The notes under the pieces: model-generated
The model's input: the letters and a program-made list of their open reading frames with translations, nothing else
The model's database searches: none
What the model was told of the DNA's origin: nothing
Assembly (NCBI GenBank): GCA_963920635.1
Contig: OY987298.1
Coordinates: 105,467,309-105,531,308, forward strand
Reading direction: 5' to 3'
DNA: 64,000 nucleotides
Source of the DNA: Pseudeuparius sepicola
Taxonomy: Eukaryota; Arthropoda; Insecta; Coleoptera; Anthribidae
Part shown: in pieces, positions 1-11,085 of the stretch
How the letters are laid out: every line of letters starts with the position of its first letter
Position numbering within the stretch: position 1 is the first letter of the stretch
Program-made: the position numbers and the translations under genes

Positions 1-152
1 TTTTGGGTCGGAAAATAAGTCGGAATTTTTTTTTTCGTCAACTGATTTCTACACTTATGCCTCTGAAACTATAGAAAGTTTTACAATTCATTTTATCCCT
101 GACAAAATCAGTTGACTAAAAAAAAAATTCCGACTTATTTTCCGACCCAAAA
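1..152. repeat. Hairpin / foldback element (47-bp inverted arms)
   Basis: The first 47 bases and bases 106-152 are near-perfect reverse complements, separated by about 58 bases. The outer end reads TTTTGGGTCGGAAAATAAGT. This is the form of a small foldback element or MITE. The left arm begins exactly at the window edge, so the element may extend further left and no target duplication can be judged. Confidence 0.7.
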
Positions 153-719
153 GTGCATTTTTTCCCACGCGTCACTTCTGCCAATCAATTTTTGGGCTAG
201 TGAGGATATAAGTTTTCACCATTTCGAACGGCATAATTGACGGAGTCAGTAAACCAAGTCATTTTTTTGTGTGATCTGCCAACCCCTTAATTCACCCCTT
301 TTTCCACACGCTACACTTATGCCTTTGGGTTTTCAAGGTCGGAATAGTATAAAAAATCATACGGTGAACATGGCATAAGTGAGAATTAGTACCTTTTTTT
401 TTGAAAAATCGAATTTTCCATATGTTTTCCCCGGGGAGCAATCTTAAAATTACTATTTTCCGACTTAGCATCGATTTACCTTTCAACCCTCTCCAAGGCA
501 TAAATGAGAAAATCAGTAAGGAAAATCTGTCACTGTCTGACGGTCTATAACCTGTAATAAGTTGCCATTTTTTTCGTCGAGTAGTTTTACCCCAGTGCGC
601 AAACAACAATGAAATATGACGTCACTGTAATGCCCAGACCAGCGCATAAGGCCAGAATATTTAAAACTATAATATTCCTACAGTATATCCTAGAGAGGCC
701 CCAATATTCATATTCCTAA
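153..719. other. Intronic/flanking DNA, no gene seen
   Basis: AT-rich sequence with homopolymer runs. A 105-codon open frame on the minus strand (292-609) has no recognisable domain and low-complexity lysine/arginine content, so I do not treat it as a gene. Confidence 0.5.
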
Positions 720-1990
720 AACTTAAAACCATCCGTACCTATGGAGATCTCCCGACCGCACGTGTCAAGGTTACACGCGGAACTCCAGAAGCAGATCACA
801 TCACCCTGCGCTGCGCGCGCATCGCGACACGGGATATAAAAGAGCACCCGACTGGACCTACGGACAGTACTAATGCAGCCTCAACCAGATGCCAGGGGAA
901 CCCCTGCCCGACTGAAGAGGGCAGGTGGCCACCCCTGCAGCCAGCCAGTCACCCAGTAAAAATGAAGAAAATCAAGAAAGAAATACTCTCCTAGCACCGC
1001 AGCAGTAAGTTTGGGCTGACCAAAAAGCCGAATATTTGTGTTTTGATTCCTTTGTGTCTGAATTGCCCTCTAATTTTTGAATTTTGAATTATTTTGGAAA
1101 CTTTTAGAGAAATTGAATTTATTGTGCATTTTTAATTAATTAAAAATAATTTAATAACTTTTGTGAACCATCTTAGGATTTTTGGGAATTTATTTGAACC
1201 ATATTATTTTACTGTAAATGTCAGAGTTTTTATTTTATTCAAGCAGAAATAATTTTTATAACTTTTATTGGGAAATTGAAATGGATTTGGGAAACTATTT
1301 AGAGTCATTTATTTTGGGGTTGAAATCAGAATCTTGTTTTTAATAGAACTATTTTATGTCAGAATTTTCGAATAATTTGAATTACATTTTTATACGAACT
1401 TGTGCTGGAAATTAAGCAAAGCTATACAGGGTCAAGTAATTTTATCCTACAGAGTCAAGTAATTTTATTCTATTTAGGAAATCAAGTAATTTCATTCTAG
1501 TTGGGGAATCTTTTGCAATTTTTGTATTTTAATCTGAAGGTTTGTTCTTTTATGCCATAGTTATGTATTTGTGCCATTTTGTCATATTGTTTTGTGTCTT
1601 ATTTTAAATTCTATTGTTTATCAGTGTATCTTGCGAAACGTTTGGATTTTGTTACTTAGAAAGGGGTCATATTTCAGATATCTTGAGTGTAGCATTGTGC
1701 GAACTTATAGATTTTTAATTTTATTCAATAATAATTATTGCACATGTGTTTAAACTTCCTATTGTACTGTATCTTGTTAATCCAATGTACGGTATCGTAT
1801 TTAATTTTAATATACATGTTAAACTATCCCTGTGTTTCCGTCATACACCTTAGGCCCACACTAAAAAGAATATTGTGGCTCGCCCTATACAAATCCGCTC
1901 GCCAACTTTTACCATCAACAAAAGGGCTGAGATCACCACATCACGCTTGGGTCTTTAATATAGTGTCGGTTCAGGTTTATTTCAATTGAC
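720..1990 (+). repeat. LTR-like dispersed repeat, copy 1
   Basis: This region is similar in order and sequence to 4090-6355: a GC-rich upstream block, a TATA box (GATATAAAAG, 833-842), a GC-rich leader, a GTAAGT splice-donor-like site (1005-1010), then a long AT-rich tail ending near the phrase AGGCCCACACTAAAA. Two diverged copies in one window mark it as a dispersed repeat. A polymerase II promoter plus leader plus donor suggests the 5' end or LTR of an old retroelement. No coding region or primer site was recognised. Confidence 0.5.
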
Positions 1991-2034
1991 TGTGCAGTTA
2001 GCTGCGCCAGTTTATTAGATAAGTATATGCTTAC

Positions 2035-2203
2035 CTGACAGAAGCAACCCGCCTAGCATTCGTGAGCAGGCAAATCTCCCCAAAGTAGCTACCATCACTG
2101 AGGCTGGTGGCCACCTCACCATTGGCCATCACAATATCAACGATGCCTTCCTGGATAAAGTACATCTTCGAGCCGATCGTGCCCTCCTTGATAATAATAT
2201 CAC
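2035..2203 (-). CDS. Ih: Ih/HCN channel exon: cyclic-nucleotide-binding domain (middle)
   Basis: This exon of the hyperpolarization-activated, cyclic-nucleotide-gated cation channel encodes about 56 residues, from [16 protein letters not shown] through [18 protein letters not shown]. It covers the beta-roll of the cyclic-nucleotide-binding domain, including the FGE phosphate-binding-cassette motif that contacts cAMP in the family and the following arginine-rich stretch. The acceptor reads TTCCAG before the exon and the donor GTAAGC follows it. The first base completes the glycine codon split from the exon at 21243-21507 (phase 1), and the exon ends in phase 2. Downstream exons (end of the binding domain, C-terminus) are outside the window. 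The channel sits in the plasma membrane of neurons and muscle and carries a pacemaker current. Confidence 0.95.
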
Positions 2204-2668
2204 CTGGAAGAAAATACAATAAGTAATAGATAAAATAAGTTCCAAACATTTTTAAAATCTTTTACATTCAACATACAGAAATGAGTAGTGCCAACCTATA
2301 CGGGTAGTTAACCAAAGTAAGCGCAAAAAATTTGTTCAAAGCCCAAAATTAAGGGCTCCAGAGGCCCTAAATCTAGTTTTCTGGACAAATAACTTTTGAA
2401 CGAATTGACCGATCCGATTTCATTCAGGTTTGGCAAGGATTGGTGGAAAATTATACATGACCTAATATGATCAGGTCACAATTATTAACATTCTCAAACT
2501 TCAACTGTCAGGTTTACTGTAGCCGCTAAGGACACATACCTACCGCCTGAATTTTTTAAAATAAATTTTGCTTTTCTACAAAAAGTTGAAATATAATACA
2601 TTATAATCAGTAGCTATAGATGCGTAATTTAATTCTACAGAAAAATGTATTCTTAAGTTTTCTTTGTA

Positions 2669-3364
2669 TCCCAGACAAAACAAAATATTTTAAAAATATT
2701 TTTAAGCGATTCCAAAGATTCAGAAAATATTACAATATTTATATATGACGAAAATGTTTTGCTAAAATATCTTTCCTCACATTATATTAATATTCCGTTT
2801 TATAATATTTTATAAATATTATAAAAAATATTATTAAAACACTCGCTTAAATGTTACGCCGAAGTGCCAAAGCCTCCTACATCTCACCGCTACTAGCTAA
2901 TATCAATTGGAATAAACAGCACCTACCCGATGGAACCTGTATCCATGATACTATCATAGTTTTATGCTCGTATCCGTATATCCGGTAGCTTAGTTGTTTA
3001 GTGTCTATAGGGCCTATGTCCACAGTAGAGTCCTTCTTTATTTATAATAATACTAAAAAATTGACTGTTTCATTATTAAGACCCTGATCCCTGATTGCAG
3101 AAACTATATTATTATTATATCATATAGGTTGATAAAGGTGACAATGGATATTACATAATACATAATATTTCAAAAATATTTTTAAAATATTTTATGCAAC
3201 TTTTAAAAATATTTTAACAACCTTATAGTTGGTTTACTCTTATAATTTATAAAACGTTTAAAAAACATATAAATTGAGTAATATAGGAATATTTTATTAA
3301 TATTTTCATGTTCCTCTGAAAATGTGTATAAAATATTCCAGTAATATTATTATGTTGTCTGGGA
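2669..3364. mobile_element. AT-rich TIR element (TCCCAGACAA ends, TA flanks)
   Basis: The ends TCCCAGACAA and TTGTCTGGGA are inverted copies, each bordered by TA, which suggests a TA target duplication. The 696-bp interior is extremely AT-rich and packed with self-complementary AAATATTTT-type motifs. There is no open frame of note. It fits a non-autonomous TIR transposon (MITE). The superfamily is not assigned. Confidence 0.6.
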
Positions 3365-4089
3365 TAGTGAACTATTTTAGAGAAAATCGTGAAACACGAC
3401 AAGAATTCAGGTTGTACCAGAATTTGCTATCATATATAGGGTGATACAGTTTTAAATATACGAACTCCTAGGATCAGTAGAATACAGAAAACTATACCAG
3501 TTTGTTATAAAGGCACCGGCAGAAAGTTGGACACAAAAATTTAATATTTTTAAACTCCGATTTCGATTAATTTAAATTTCTTGAATAGTAATCGAATAAG
3601 TCAAATGGCAATACAGGCAGTCATGCCTAGGTCATACGACCTTTCGATTATTATTTTGATTTAGTTATTATGTATGTATATTGATATTGTGATTCCTAAT
3701 AATATGTGCAAATAAAATTTAGTTACTTACTTACTTAGGTACTTCTAAATCTGACAACTTGTGTTTATCCAGTGTTTTTAAGTATAGGTATTTTGTGTGA
3801 AATAATTTTAAAATTTGATAAGGTAAGTTGAATAGTTTTATGTAATATATTTGCATTTTTCTGTTAGGATTGGCTGCGTCTAGGGAACCTTAGACTTAAA
3901 AAAACTTCGTTCCGTGTTTTAAAATAAAATCTAAACGTATAGTCTAAGTATTGCCAATACATTTTTGGAAAAAAAGGACCACTCGGGTAATTTAGTGGAG
4001 GTCATAACAAGGAGAAACAACAAAAGTTAAAGACGACATCAGTTGAAATTGTGAAATGGGAGTGCTGTTTAGGGGTTAAAACCGTTTTT
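3365..4089. other. Intron sequence, no gene seen
   Basis: AT-rich intronic DNA of the Ih gene with short microsatellite-like runs (TTACTTACTTAC near 3721). No exon, RNA gene or complete transposon was recognised. Confidence 0.5.
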
Positions 4090-6355
4090 TTTTGCTATTT
4101 TCGGGGAAACGTGACCTCCTAGCGGAAAATATCCTACACAAAAGTTAGATATAAAAAATCTTGTTTCTCTCGTAAAAACTTTCCGCTTCTACGGAAGCTC
4201 GGTTGGGACGCGCGCCGCAAATATCAGTAAAAACCGACCAAAACCAGATTTGCCTGGAAAATAGCCTCGCGCGAGCCCGGCAGGCTGGAGTACCTGGAGG
4301 CACGTGGGAGATTTAGCCTCCAATTTAAGATATTTATAAAAGCGCGTGAAACCAACCGAAGTCGGCCAGTCGTCGACAAGCAGACGCCCGGGGAACCTCT
4401 GCCGGTTCCCCAAGAGAAGCCGGCGGGCAGCCGCCGCCGCGGCTAGCTGGCCGCAGACCATCGCCAAGTTGCTGCAGAAATCCCTGAGGGTCAAAACCAC
4501 CAAGAAAGAAGTATTCTTCTAAGCACCTAAGTAAGTTTTGGCTGGCCAATGAGTAAGATATTTTTGTTTTGATTCCTTTACGTTGGAATTGACTTTATTT
4601 TGAATTTTGAAATTATGTTGAAAACTTTTAGAGAAATTGAATTTATTACGCATTTTAATTAATTAGAAATAATTTCATAAATTGTATGAACTATGAATGG
4701 TTTTTGGGAATTTATTTTGAACCATATTATTCTACTGTAGATAGAGTTTTGTTGCATTCAAACTAAAATAATTTTGTAACTTTTATTGGAAATTTGAAAG
4801 GAATTTGGAAAGCTATTTAGAGCCCAATTATTTTGCCGTTGAATTCAGAATTTTGTTTTTCATTGAGCTATTTTATGCCAGAAATTTCGAGTAATTTTGA
4901 ATTACATTCTTATACCAAATTGTACTGGGATTAAGCAAAGTTATACAGATTAATCAATTCATTTACGCTATTTGGGAATCTTTTGCAATTTTGTACTTTT
5001 AATTTGAAAGTTTGTCATTTTACGTATTTGTGCCATTTTGATATACAGGGTGTCCAACTTTAAAACTGTACAAATCCGTAAAATCTTCATTTTTGGAGAT
5101 AATTGCCTAAACATTTTTTGTTTAAAATCTGACCCAACAATGTTAATCTGAATACCCCAAAACCCCCATATACAAAATTTGAACCACAAATATACAGGGA
5201 GTTTCATTCTGCAGGGGGTCAAAGTTGAGCAAAATAGGAATTTTAAAGGCATCTGCCGAGTCAAGGGTGCCATGGAATCCCCTCAAAACAGTTGAATCGT
5301 CAATAGGACCACTGGACGGTGTTGGTGTGTAACGGTCCTATACAAACCATACAGAGTGTTCTTATCTGTGCCATCTCAAATTACTGAATTTTTGGAGCTT
5401 TATATGGGTCAAAAATCGTGTATATCAAAACCGCTCCACACACTAGAAATAATAAACTAAATCTAAAAAATACAGAGCCTGCCAGTCAGTAAAGTATCAG
5501 TTAAGGTGGTTGGTGTGCCACAACAGGACACGCATAGAAAATGTATCATCTTAGACAGTGACTTTTGTTGAGAAAAGTCCAATAATTTAAATTGTTTTTA
5601 TTTGTTAGTTGGCATTTTGTAAAGAAATACATTACTTTTGTCTTTATTAATATTTTTTCAATGATTCCAGAGCACTCTTGATCCGTACAAGTTTCATAAA
5701 ATTTCAGAATTTTGAGATGGCTCAGCGAAAAACACCCTGTATAATTTTGTAGTAAATATTTTCACACCAACATTTTGAGTGGTCCTGTTGACTATTCAAC
5801 TGTTTTGAAGGGATTCCATATCGCACTTGACTCGCCAGCTGCCTTTAAAATTCATATTTTGCTCAACTTTGACATCCTGTAGAATGGAACTCCCTGTATA
5901 TTTTTTATTCGAATTTGGTACATGGGGGTTGTGGGGTGTTCTGATTAACGCTGTGGGGCCAGATTTTAAATAAAAAAATCGCAGCCGGCCCTGGACTTGC
6001 ATTTTGAAAATAGCAGGAAGGTCAAAAGAAGCGGTTTTTAAGGCCTTTCAAACAAAAAAAAAGTTTAGGCGATTATCTCCAAAAATGAAGATTTTACGGA
6101 TTTGTACAGTTTTAAAGTTGGACACCCTGTAGGTATTGTTTTATGTCCTATTTTAAATTCGATTGTTTAACAGTGTAGCTTTTGAAACGATTGGATTGTG
6201 TTACATGAAAGGGTTCATATTTCGAATAACTTGAGTGCAACGTTGTGCGAAACCATAGATTTACACCCTTATAGGCCCACACTAAAAGTGTGGATCACCC
6301 TGTAACATACCGCTCGCCAACTACCATCACACATGGGGTGAGCATCACAATATCT
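4090..6355 (+). repeat. LTR-like dispersed repeat, copy 2 (interrupted)
   Basis: Diverged second copy of the 720-1990 repeat: GC-rich block, TATA box (TTTATAAAAG near 4332), GC-rich leader, GTAAGT donor-like site (4531-4536), AT-rich tail and the shared terminal phrase AGGCCCACACTAAAA near 6265. It is split by a foldback transposon at 5046-6129; the sequence on either side of that insert joins to match copy 1 around position 1580. Open frames of 71-104 codons in the GC-rich leader are probably by-products of base composition. Confidence 0.5.
5046..6129. mobile_element. Foldback TIR element, family F1 (CAGGGTGTCC ends)
   Basis: Begins CAGGGTGTCCAACTTTAAAA and ends with its reverse complement. 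The inverted arms run inward for hundreds of bases with mismatches, so almost the whole 1084-bp element is an imperfect palindrome. TA flanks both ends. The insertion site is proven by copy 1 of the host repeat, which lacks it. Related copies lie at 36067-37777 (nearly full), 6595-7060 and 9540-10135 (fragments). There is no transposase, so it is presumably moved in trans by a TA-targeting enzyme such as a Tc1/mariner relative. Confidence 0.8.
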
Positions 6356-7060
6356 TATCATTAATTTTTCGGCATTTTGGTCTGTTCCCTCCATTTCCGT
6401 TTTCCTATAAATATACCATCGGAGGTAATAGAATAATCAGTCTCAGTGTGACAGTCGCGCGTTGAGAATGTCCCGTGCAATCGAGGACGAAAGCTTGGAA
6501 CGAGAATTTTCGCTGACGCAGGATCCATCCGGAAGAAACTCAGATTCATCACCTTCTGCCTGTGGAAGTTTCTAATGAAGATTAGCTAAGCGCTAAGCAT
6601 AGCTAATAACTCGAAAAATTATCCAAATAGGTACCACGTACTGGCACACATCTAAATATTGTGTCAAATCTTGGCTCCTACACAGGGAGGTTTCCGTCCC
6701 ACGCATTTTATAATGCCCATAGAGCTTTGACTCCTTCCTGGGATTCTTTATTAAAGAAATTATGGGACCTTTCTCAATAAAGTCACTGTCTAGGATTTTC
6801 TGTGTGTTTCCTGTTGTGGCACACCAGCCACACTCATGTGGACTTACTGACTGGTAGGCTTCTGTATTTTTAGACTGAATTCGTTTATAGTGTCTGGGGC
6901 GGTTTTGATATACTTGATTTTTGACCAGTATAAACTTCAAAAAATTCAGTATTTTGACATGGCACCGAAGAATACACTCTTTATATTTTTGTCTTTTACC
7001 CACCAACAGTTTAAGTGGCCCTGTTCACAATTCCACTGTTTTATTGATCTCGCTCTCGTC
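6130..7060. repeat. Tail of LTR-like repeat, then fragment of family F1
   Basis: After the end of the interrupted repeat (about 6355), bases from about 6595 to 7060 match the central part of family F1. Shared phrases include TTGTGGCACACCAGCCACAC and the block running from the GGCGGTTTTGATATAC phrase near 6900 to TTTATATTTTTGTC. The TIR ends are missing, so this is a truncated copy. Confidence 0.55.
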
Positions 7061-7139
7061 ATAACCAAAGGGAGGCCATCCACCATCGACCCCCAGCAGC
7101 TGCCTATTAGTGATTATGGCGTTGCCTAGCTTGGCAGTT

Positions 7140-7320
7140 TTTTGAGTTGAAGGGCGGCAATTAAAAGTTTTTCGACCGGCGCCGCCGCCGTCCGCGGTGC
7201 GAACGCTGGTCGGCCGCCAAAAGTTTTTACCGGCCGGCCCCGTTACGTTTTCCTTCGAGTTATCTCATTTCTATTCAACAAAAACGAAAGAGCGAGTACG
7301 CCATCACCGTCACAGTGCTC
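7140..7320. other. GC-rich patch in an AT-rich intron
   Basis: A local GC-rich stretch (CGACCGGCGCCGCCGCCGTC near 7178 and CGGCCGGCCCCG near 7238) with the motif AAAGTTTTT repeated around it. No frame or RNA gene was recognised. It could be part of an old LTR leader like those at 720 and 4090. Confidence 0.3.
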
Positions 7321-7846
7321 AGCTCAAGTGAGATTTATCGCGGTATAAATTACGGTGTTTTTCGTTTATTATCCCCGTATGCGCCTAAATTTATAAACCT
7401 GATAAAGCCAGGAATGCCCGTCGTCGTCATAGCGGTAACTCAAATCTGCAGGAAAATGCATCAGGAGCAATGTGATTTTGTTTTCCCAAACATTAAGACA
7501 TTTTAACCTGAAATGCACAGAATCTTTATTGCCGCATGATTTTACTCACGATAATTATGTGTCTTTGCTTGATAAGAGCATCGTCCAGAGTCCAGACCCT
7601 TATTCTTATAGAAATAATACAAAATTTACCATTGGCGACAGAGATTTAATACGTTTGTTATTTGATAAAGTAGGTTATAGGCTAATAGCAATAAAAGTCA
7701 ATATTCTTTATTACCTACATTTTATTTTCCTATTTTTTATTAGAAGTGTTGGCACAGAAAAACCTCACGCTTGGTGTTGGTTACTTCGCCCAACATCTTA
7801 ATTGTTTGCTAATATCCCGACTTCTCCCTTGAGAAGTATAGGTCTA

Positions 7847-8252
7847 CAGGGTGATTCTTAACTTACACGAGCATGCATTTGGGAAATTGTAGGTTATGCC
7901 AAGTAAAGAGTAATAATGAGAAAAAAATCTAATAAAAGTTTGTATCAGAATCATATCGATAAGTTCTGCATTTTTGACATTATGCGCCATAATTGTGAAA
8001 ATAAACCCCGAATACTACGGCAAATAACAACACACTACTGATAGAAACACCAAACAGGCTGCCCTGCTTTGTTTACAGTTTAGTTTTTAATAAGTAACAA
8101 CAAATTACTATATTTACAATTTTAGACCTTTCTTTGGATATCTCGGTAACTAAAAAACTTTTATTAGAATTTTTTTTCCGTTAATACCTACTCATTACTT
8201 GCCAGAAGCTACCATTTCGCAAATTTATGCCTATAAGTTAAGAACCACCCTA
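7847..8252. mobile_element. MITE, CAGGGTGATTCTTAA family
   Basis: Inverted ends of about 75 bp (CAGGGTGATTCTTAACTTA at left, TAAGTTAAGAACCACCCTA at right), bordered by TA on both sides, 406 bp long, no coding frame. The longer element at 61795-62474 has matching ends and keeps a transposase scrap, so this looks like an internally replaced non-autonomous relative. Confidence 0.7.
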
Positions 8253-8569
8253 TATAGATATTGTATAAGTATGTGTCCCCAATACGTAAAATAATGCCCT
8301 ATTGCAGAAACCCTGATCTTATTTTTATATACCGGGTGATCATTTTTAGACACTCAGGCGCTGTTGGTGGAAAACGGTCAAAGATATGGAGATATTATAC
8401 AGTGTGGCCCGTTTGGAATGGAGACACCTCTGTGAAATTTTTATTATTCATTCGATTTTAGCCGGTTTTTTTCTAAAGATAGGTCACAAAAAATTCTTTA
8501 CTTTGGTGCAAAATTTCAGGTCCTAATCTCAATTTTCAAGTCCTACTACGAATTTTTTTTCGAAATAAA

Positions 8570-9530
8570 AACGACGAAAATCATTTAGCAATTTTTTATT
8601 TAAAATCTGACATCACAGCGTTAATCAGGTCACCCCAAAACCCTGCCAGTCTAGCCCCGGCAGCCGTTTTGGCTACCAGAAGAGTGGGGACGATCACCCG
8701 AGTCTTCGCCGCGACACCGACCAATGGGCGGCCAGCACACTCGCCGGCGGTGGCGCCGCCACACGATATAAAACGCTGCGGTCGCCGAGGAGGGCTCTCT
8801 CCGCTTCTGCCTGCTTCTTCTTCGGCCTCTTGTGCCGATATACTCGTATACCGGGTGACTATTGGTAGGAAAGAAATCCGCAGCACCTGTAGTTGGAGTG
8901 GCGAGAATTCCCGGACCAACCACCTGCTAGTGCACCCCTAACTTTATAAGAATAATAGTTGAGGCTAGGAAATTTAGAGTGTGCTACCGCACCGAATAGA
9001 CGCTGATAGCAGCTTTCTTTGTCAGTACTTATGGTTGGAATGGCGAGAATTCCCGGACCAACCTCCTGCTAGTTAAACAAGAATAATAGTTTGTGGCTAG
9101 GAAATTTTAGAGCGTGCTAACGCACCGCATAACCGCTAGTAGATTGCTTAACTAGAAGGTAGATCCTGCACTGCCTGATTGACAACGTTTTCCTTCTTTT
9201 CTTACAGATCGGTAGACCTCTCTGGGCCGGCGACGTTTATTTATCTATATTTGTAAAAATCAAATACACTAGAAAATTGTACAAAATAAACCGCTTTAAC
9301 ATTCCTTATTTATACCCTATCCTCGACGAACCACAGACCCCTGGGAAATATTTTCTCTGACGAAAGCTATCCCGGGTATAAAGCGGAGCATACCGCTCTG
9401 AAAAACTGGCGCCTGAGCAACACTTTCACCGGAGGTCCGATTTTTCCTTTCTTAAATAAAAGAGGCTATAAGGAAGCCCACCGGTGAGTAACAAAAAGGG
9501 AAAATCGGACGTGAACGCAAATAGCGCTAT
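8570..9530 (+). mobile_element. Remnant LTR, primer-site-like sequence and leader of an old LTR retroelement
   Basis: The order of signals is that of an LTR followed by the start of the internal region. There is a GC-rich promoter with a TATA box (GATATAAAAC near 8765), an AATAAA signal near 9286, and an end followed by TGGCGCCTGAGCAAC (9407-9421), which resembles a retroviral primer-binding site. A leader with a GGTGAGTAAC donor-like site follows near 9482. Inside is an imperfect tandem duplication: the phrase GGCGAGAATTCCCGGACCAA occurs at about 8900 and 9041, about 140 bp apart. No gag or pol follows; a family F1 fragment starts near 9540. Boundaries are approximate. Confidence 0.4.
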
Positions 9531-9539
9531 AAGTACCTA

Positions 9540-10135
9540 TGCCATGGAATTATCTCAAAACAGTTGAATGGTCAACAGGACTATACAAGGTATAAATTTT
9601 TTAAAACTTTATACGGGTCAAATGCACCCTGGAATTTTTATAAATTTTTGGAAATATGTATTGATAATTGAAAAAATAATAATCGATTTTTATCGTTCTC
9701 GATGCGTATCCATAGGTAAAGTTTTAAAAAAATTAGCACTTTGAGTTGGCACAGAGAAAATACAGGTTGTATATTTGTTATTGGATCTTTGCATATCAAT
9801 ACCCTGTCTGGTCCTGTTGACCATTCAACTGGCATACTTGACTCTTGACCCGCCAGATTCCATTAAAATTTCCGGTGTACTAAATTTTGGCTCCCTGTAG
9901 AGCAGAAATTTTTTGTTCAAATTTGGTATAATAGGGAGGTTCTGTGGTGTCCGATTTTAAACAAAAAATCGCTAAATATGCATTTGGTGAAAATTGGGGG
10001 TATAAAAAAGTGTAGCCGGTCCTGGATTTGCATGTTGACAACGGTAAGAAAGTCAAAAGACGCGGTTTGAAAATCTTCCAAACAAATAAAGGGTCGGAGG
10101 AATATCCCCAAAAATAAAATCAATGAAAACGCTAC
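9540..10135. repeat. Truncated family F1 foldback fragment
   Basis: Phrases shared with 5046-6129 include CTCAAAACAGTTGAATGGTC, GGTCCTGTTGACCATTCAAC and the block containing AAAAAATCGCTAAA followed by GCCGGTCCTGGATTTGCAT. The CAGGGTGTCC ends are missing, so the copy is broken at both sides. Confidence 0.6.
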
Positions 10136-11085
10136 GTCATTTGCGATTAACAAAAATCAATATTTTAATGCGCTTTTGAAGAATTACTTTTTAACGGATA
10201 TATAATGAAAGTTTTAAATGCACTACGGCGAACAACAAAAATTTGAGAATTTTGTGTTAGAGAAAACGGCGTTTTCACTTTTCCTATATGTGAAAAGGTA
10301 ACTGAGATACAGGGATAGCCAAAAACTGCCAATTTTCAATTTCGCCCTGTATCTTAAAAACGAAGGTGGCTATGAAATGTTCGAGTCATCTTTCGTTTCA
10401 TAAAAAAAGTAGCACAGTGTCGCAAAAACCGCAAGTCTCTATCTCTAAAAATAAGGGAGATAGCCTGCAAAATTGCCGAAAACGGGCCACCCCGTACAGT
10501 ATGTGCTTCGCTTTAAGTCTAGACAATTCTGAATTTTTTTAAAAATGAGCAGGTTTTCAAAAAAAATTTTGTCAACCTATAGTACTCGAAGAGCTCTACA
10601 TTTTGGGTTATAATTTTTTGAAACAGTCCTATTATTCCTACTGTTATTAAAAGAAGACCCAAAAATCACGAAAACATAGGTATTACTCAATGGTATTAGC
10701 ATTGAGTAAAGGACCTATATTATTCCTTTACTCAATGGTCTCAATAGATAGTGCCATCTAATTGGCCATAGTTAGAAATACTTTGTACAACATTTCCATA
10801 CTCAATCTTATACTGGGTGTTTACCAGACGGGACCAAAGGTCTAAAAAATTGGGTTTTATAAGCATATAATAATTGTAAAAATCACTACCTACCAATAAA
10901 GTAGGTAGGTACCTTTATTTTTAACATGCCGCTAAAAAGGTGTTTAGAATGACATTTTATACCTACCTCCGTACCAAATATTAGTAGGGACCTACGTCCT
11001 TAGTATAAAAATTATGATTATTAATTATGACACGTGACGAAGGAGATGATGGTCTTAGATTGCATTGTTATTTAAACTATAGAAA
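10136..11085. other. Intron with repeat scraps, no gene
   Basis: Contains a short dispersed repeat (about 10510-10680, phrase TTCGAAGAGCTCTACATTTT-like) that recurs at 34710-34860. The rest is AT-rich with no exon. From about 11030 a short frame resembles the coding-like part of the adjacent array and is its diverged left edge. Confidence 0.5.

Noticed and set aside
4189..4549. Two overlapping minus-strand frames, Ala/Arg/Gly-rich
   Set aside because: They lie in the GC-rich leader of a dispersed repeat and look like composition artefacts.
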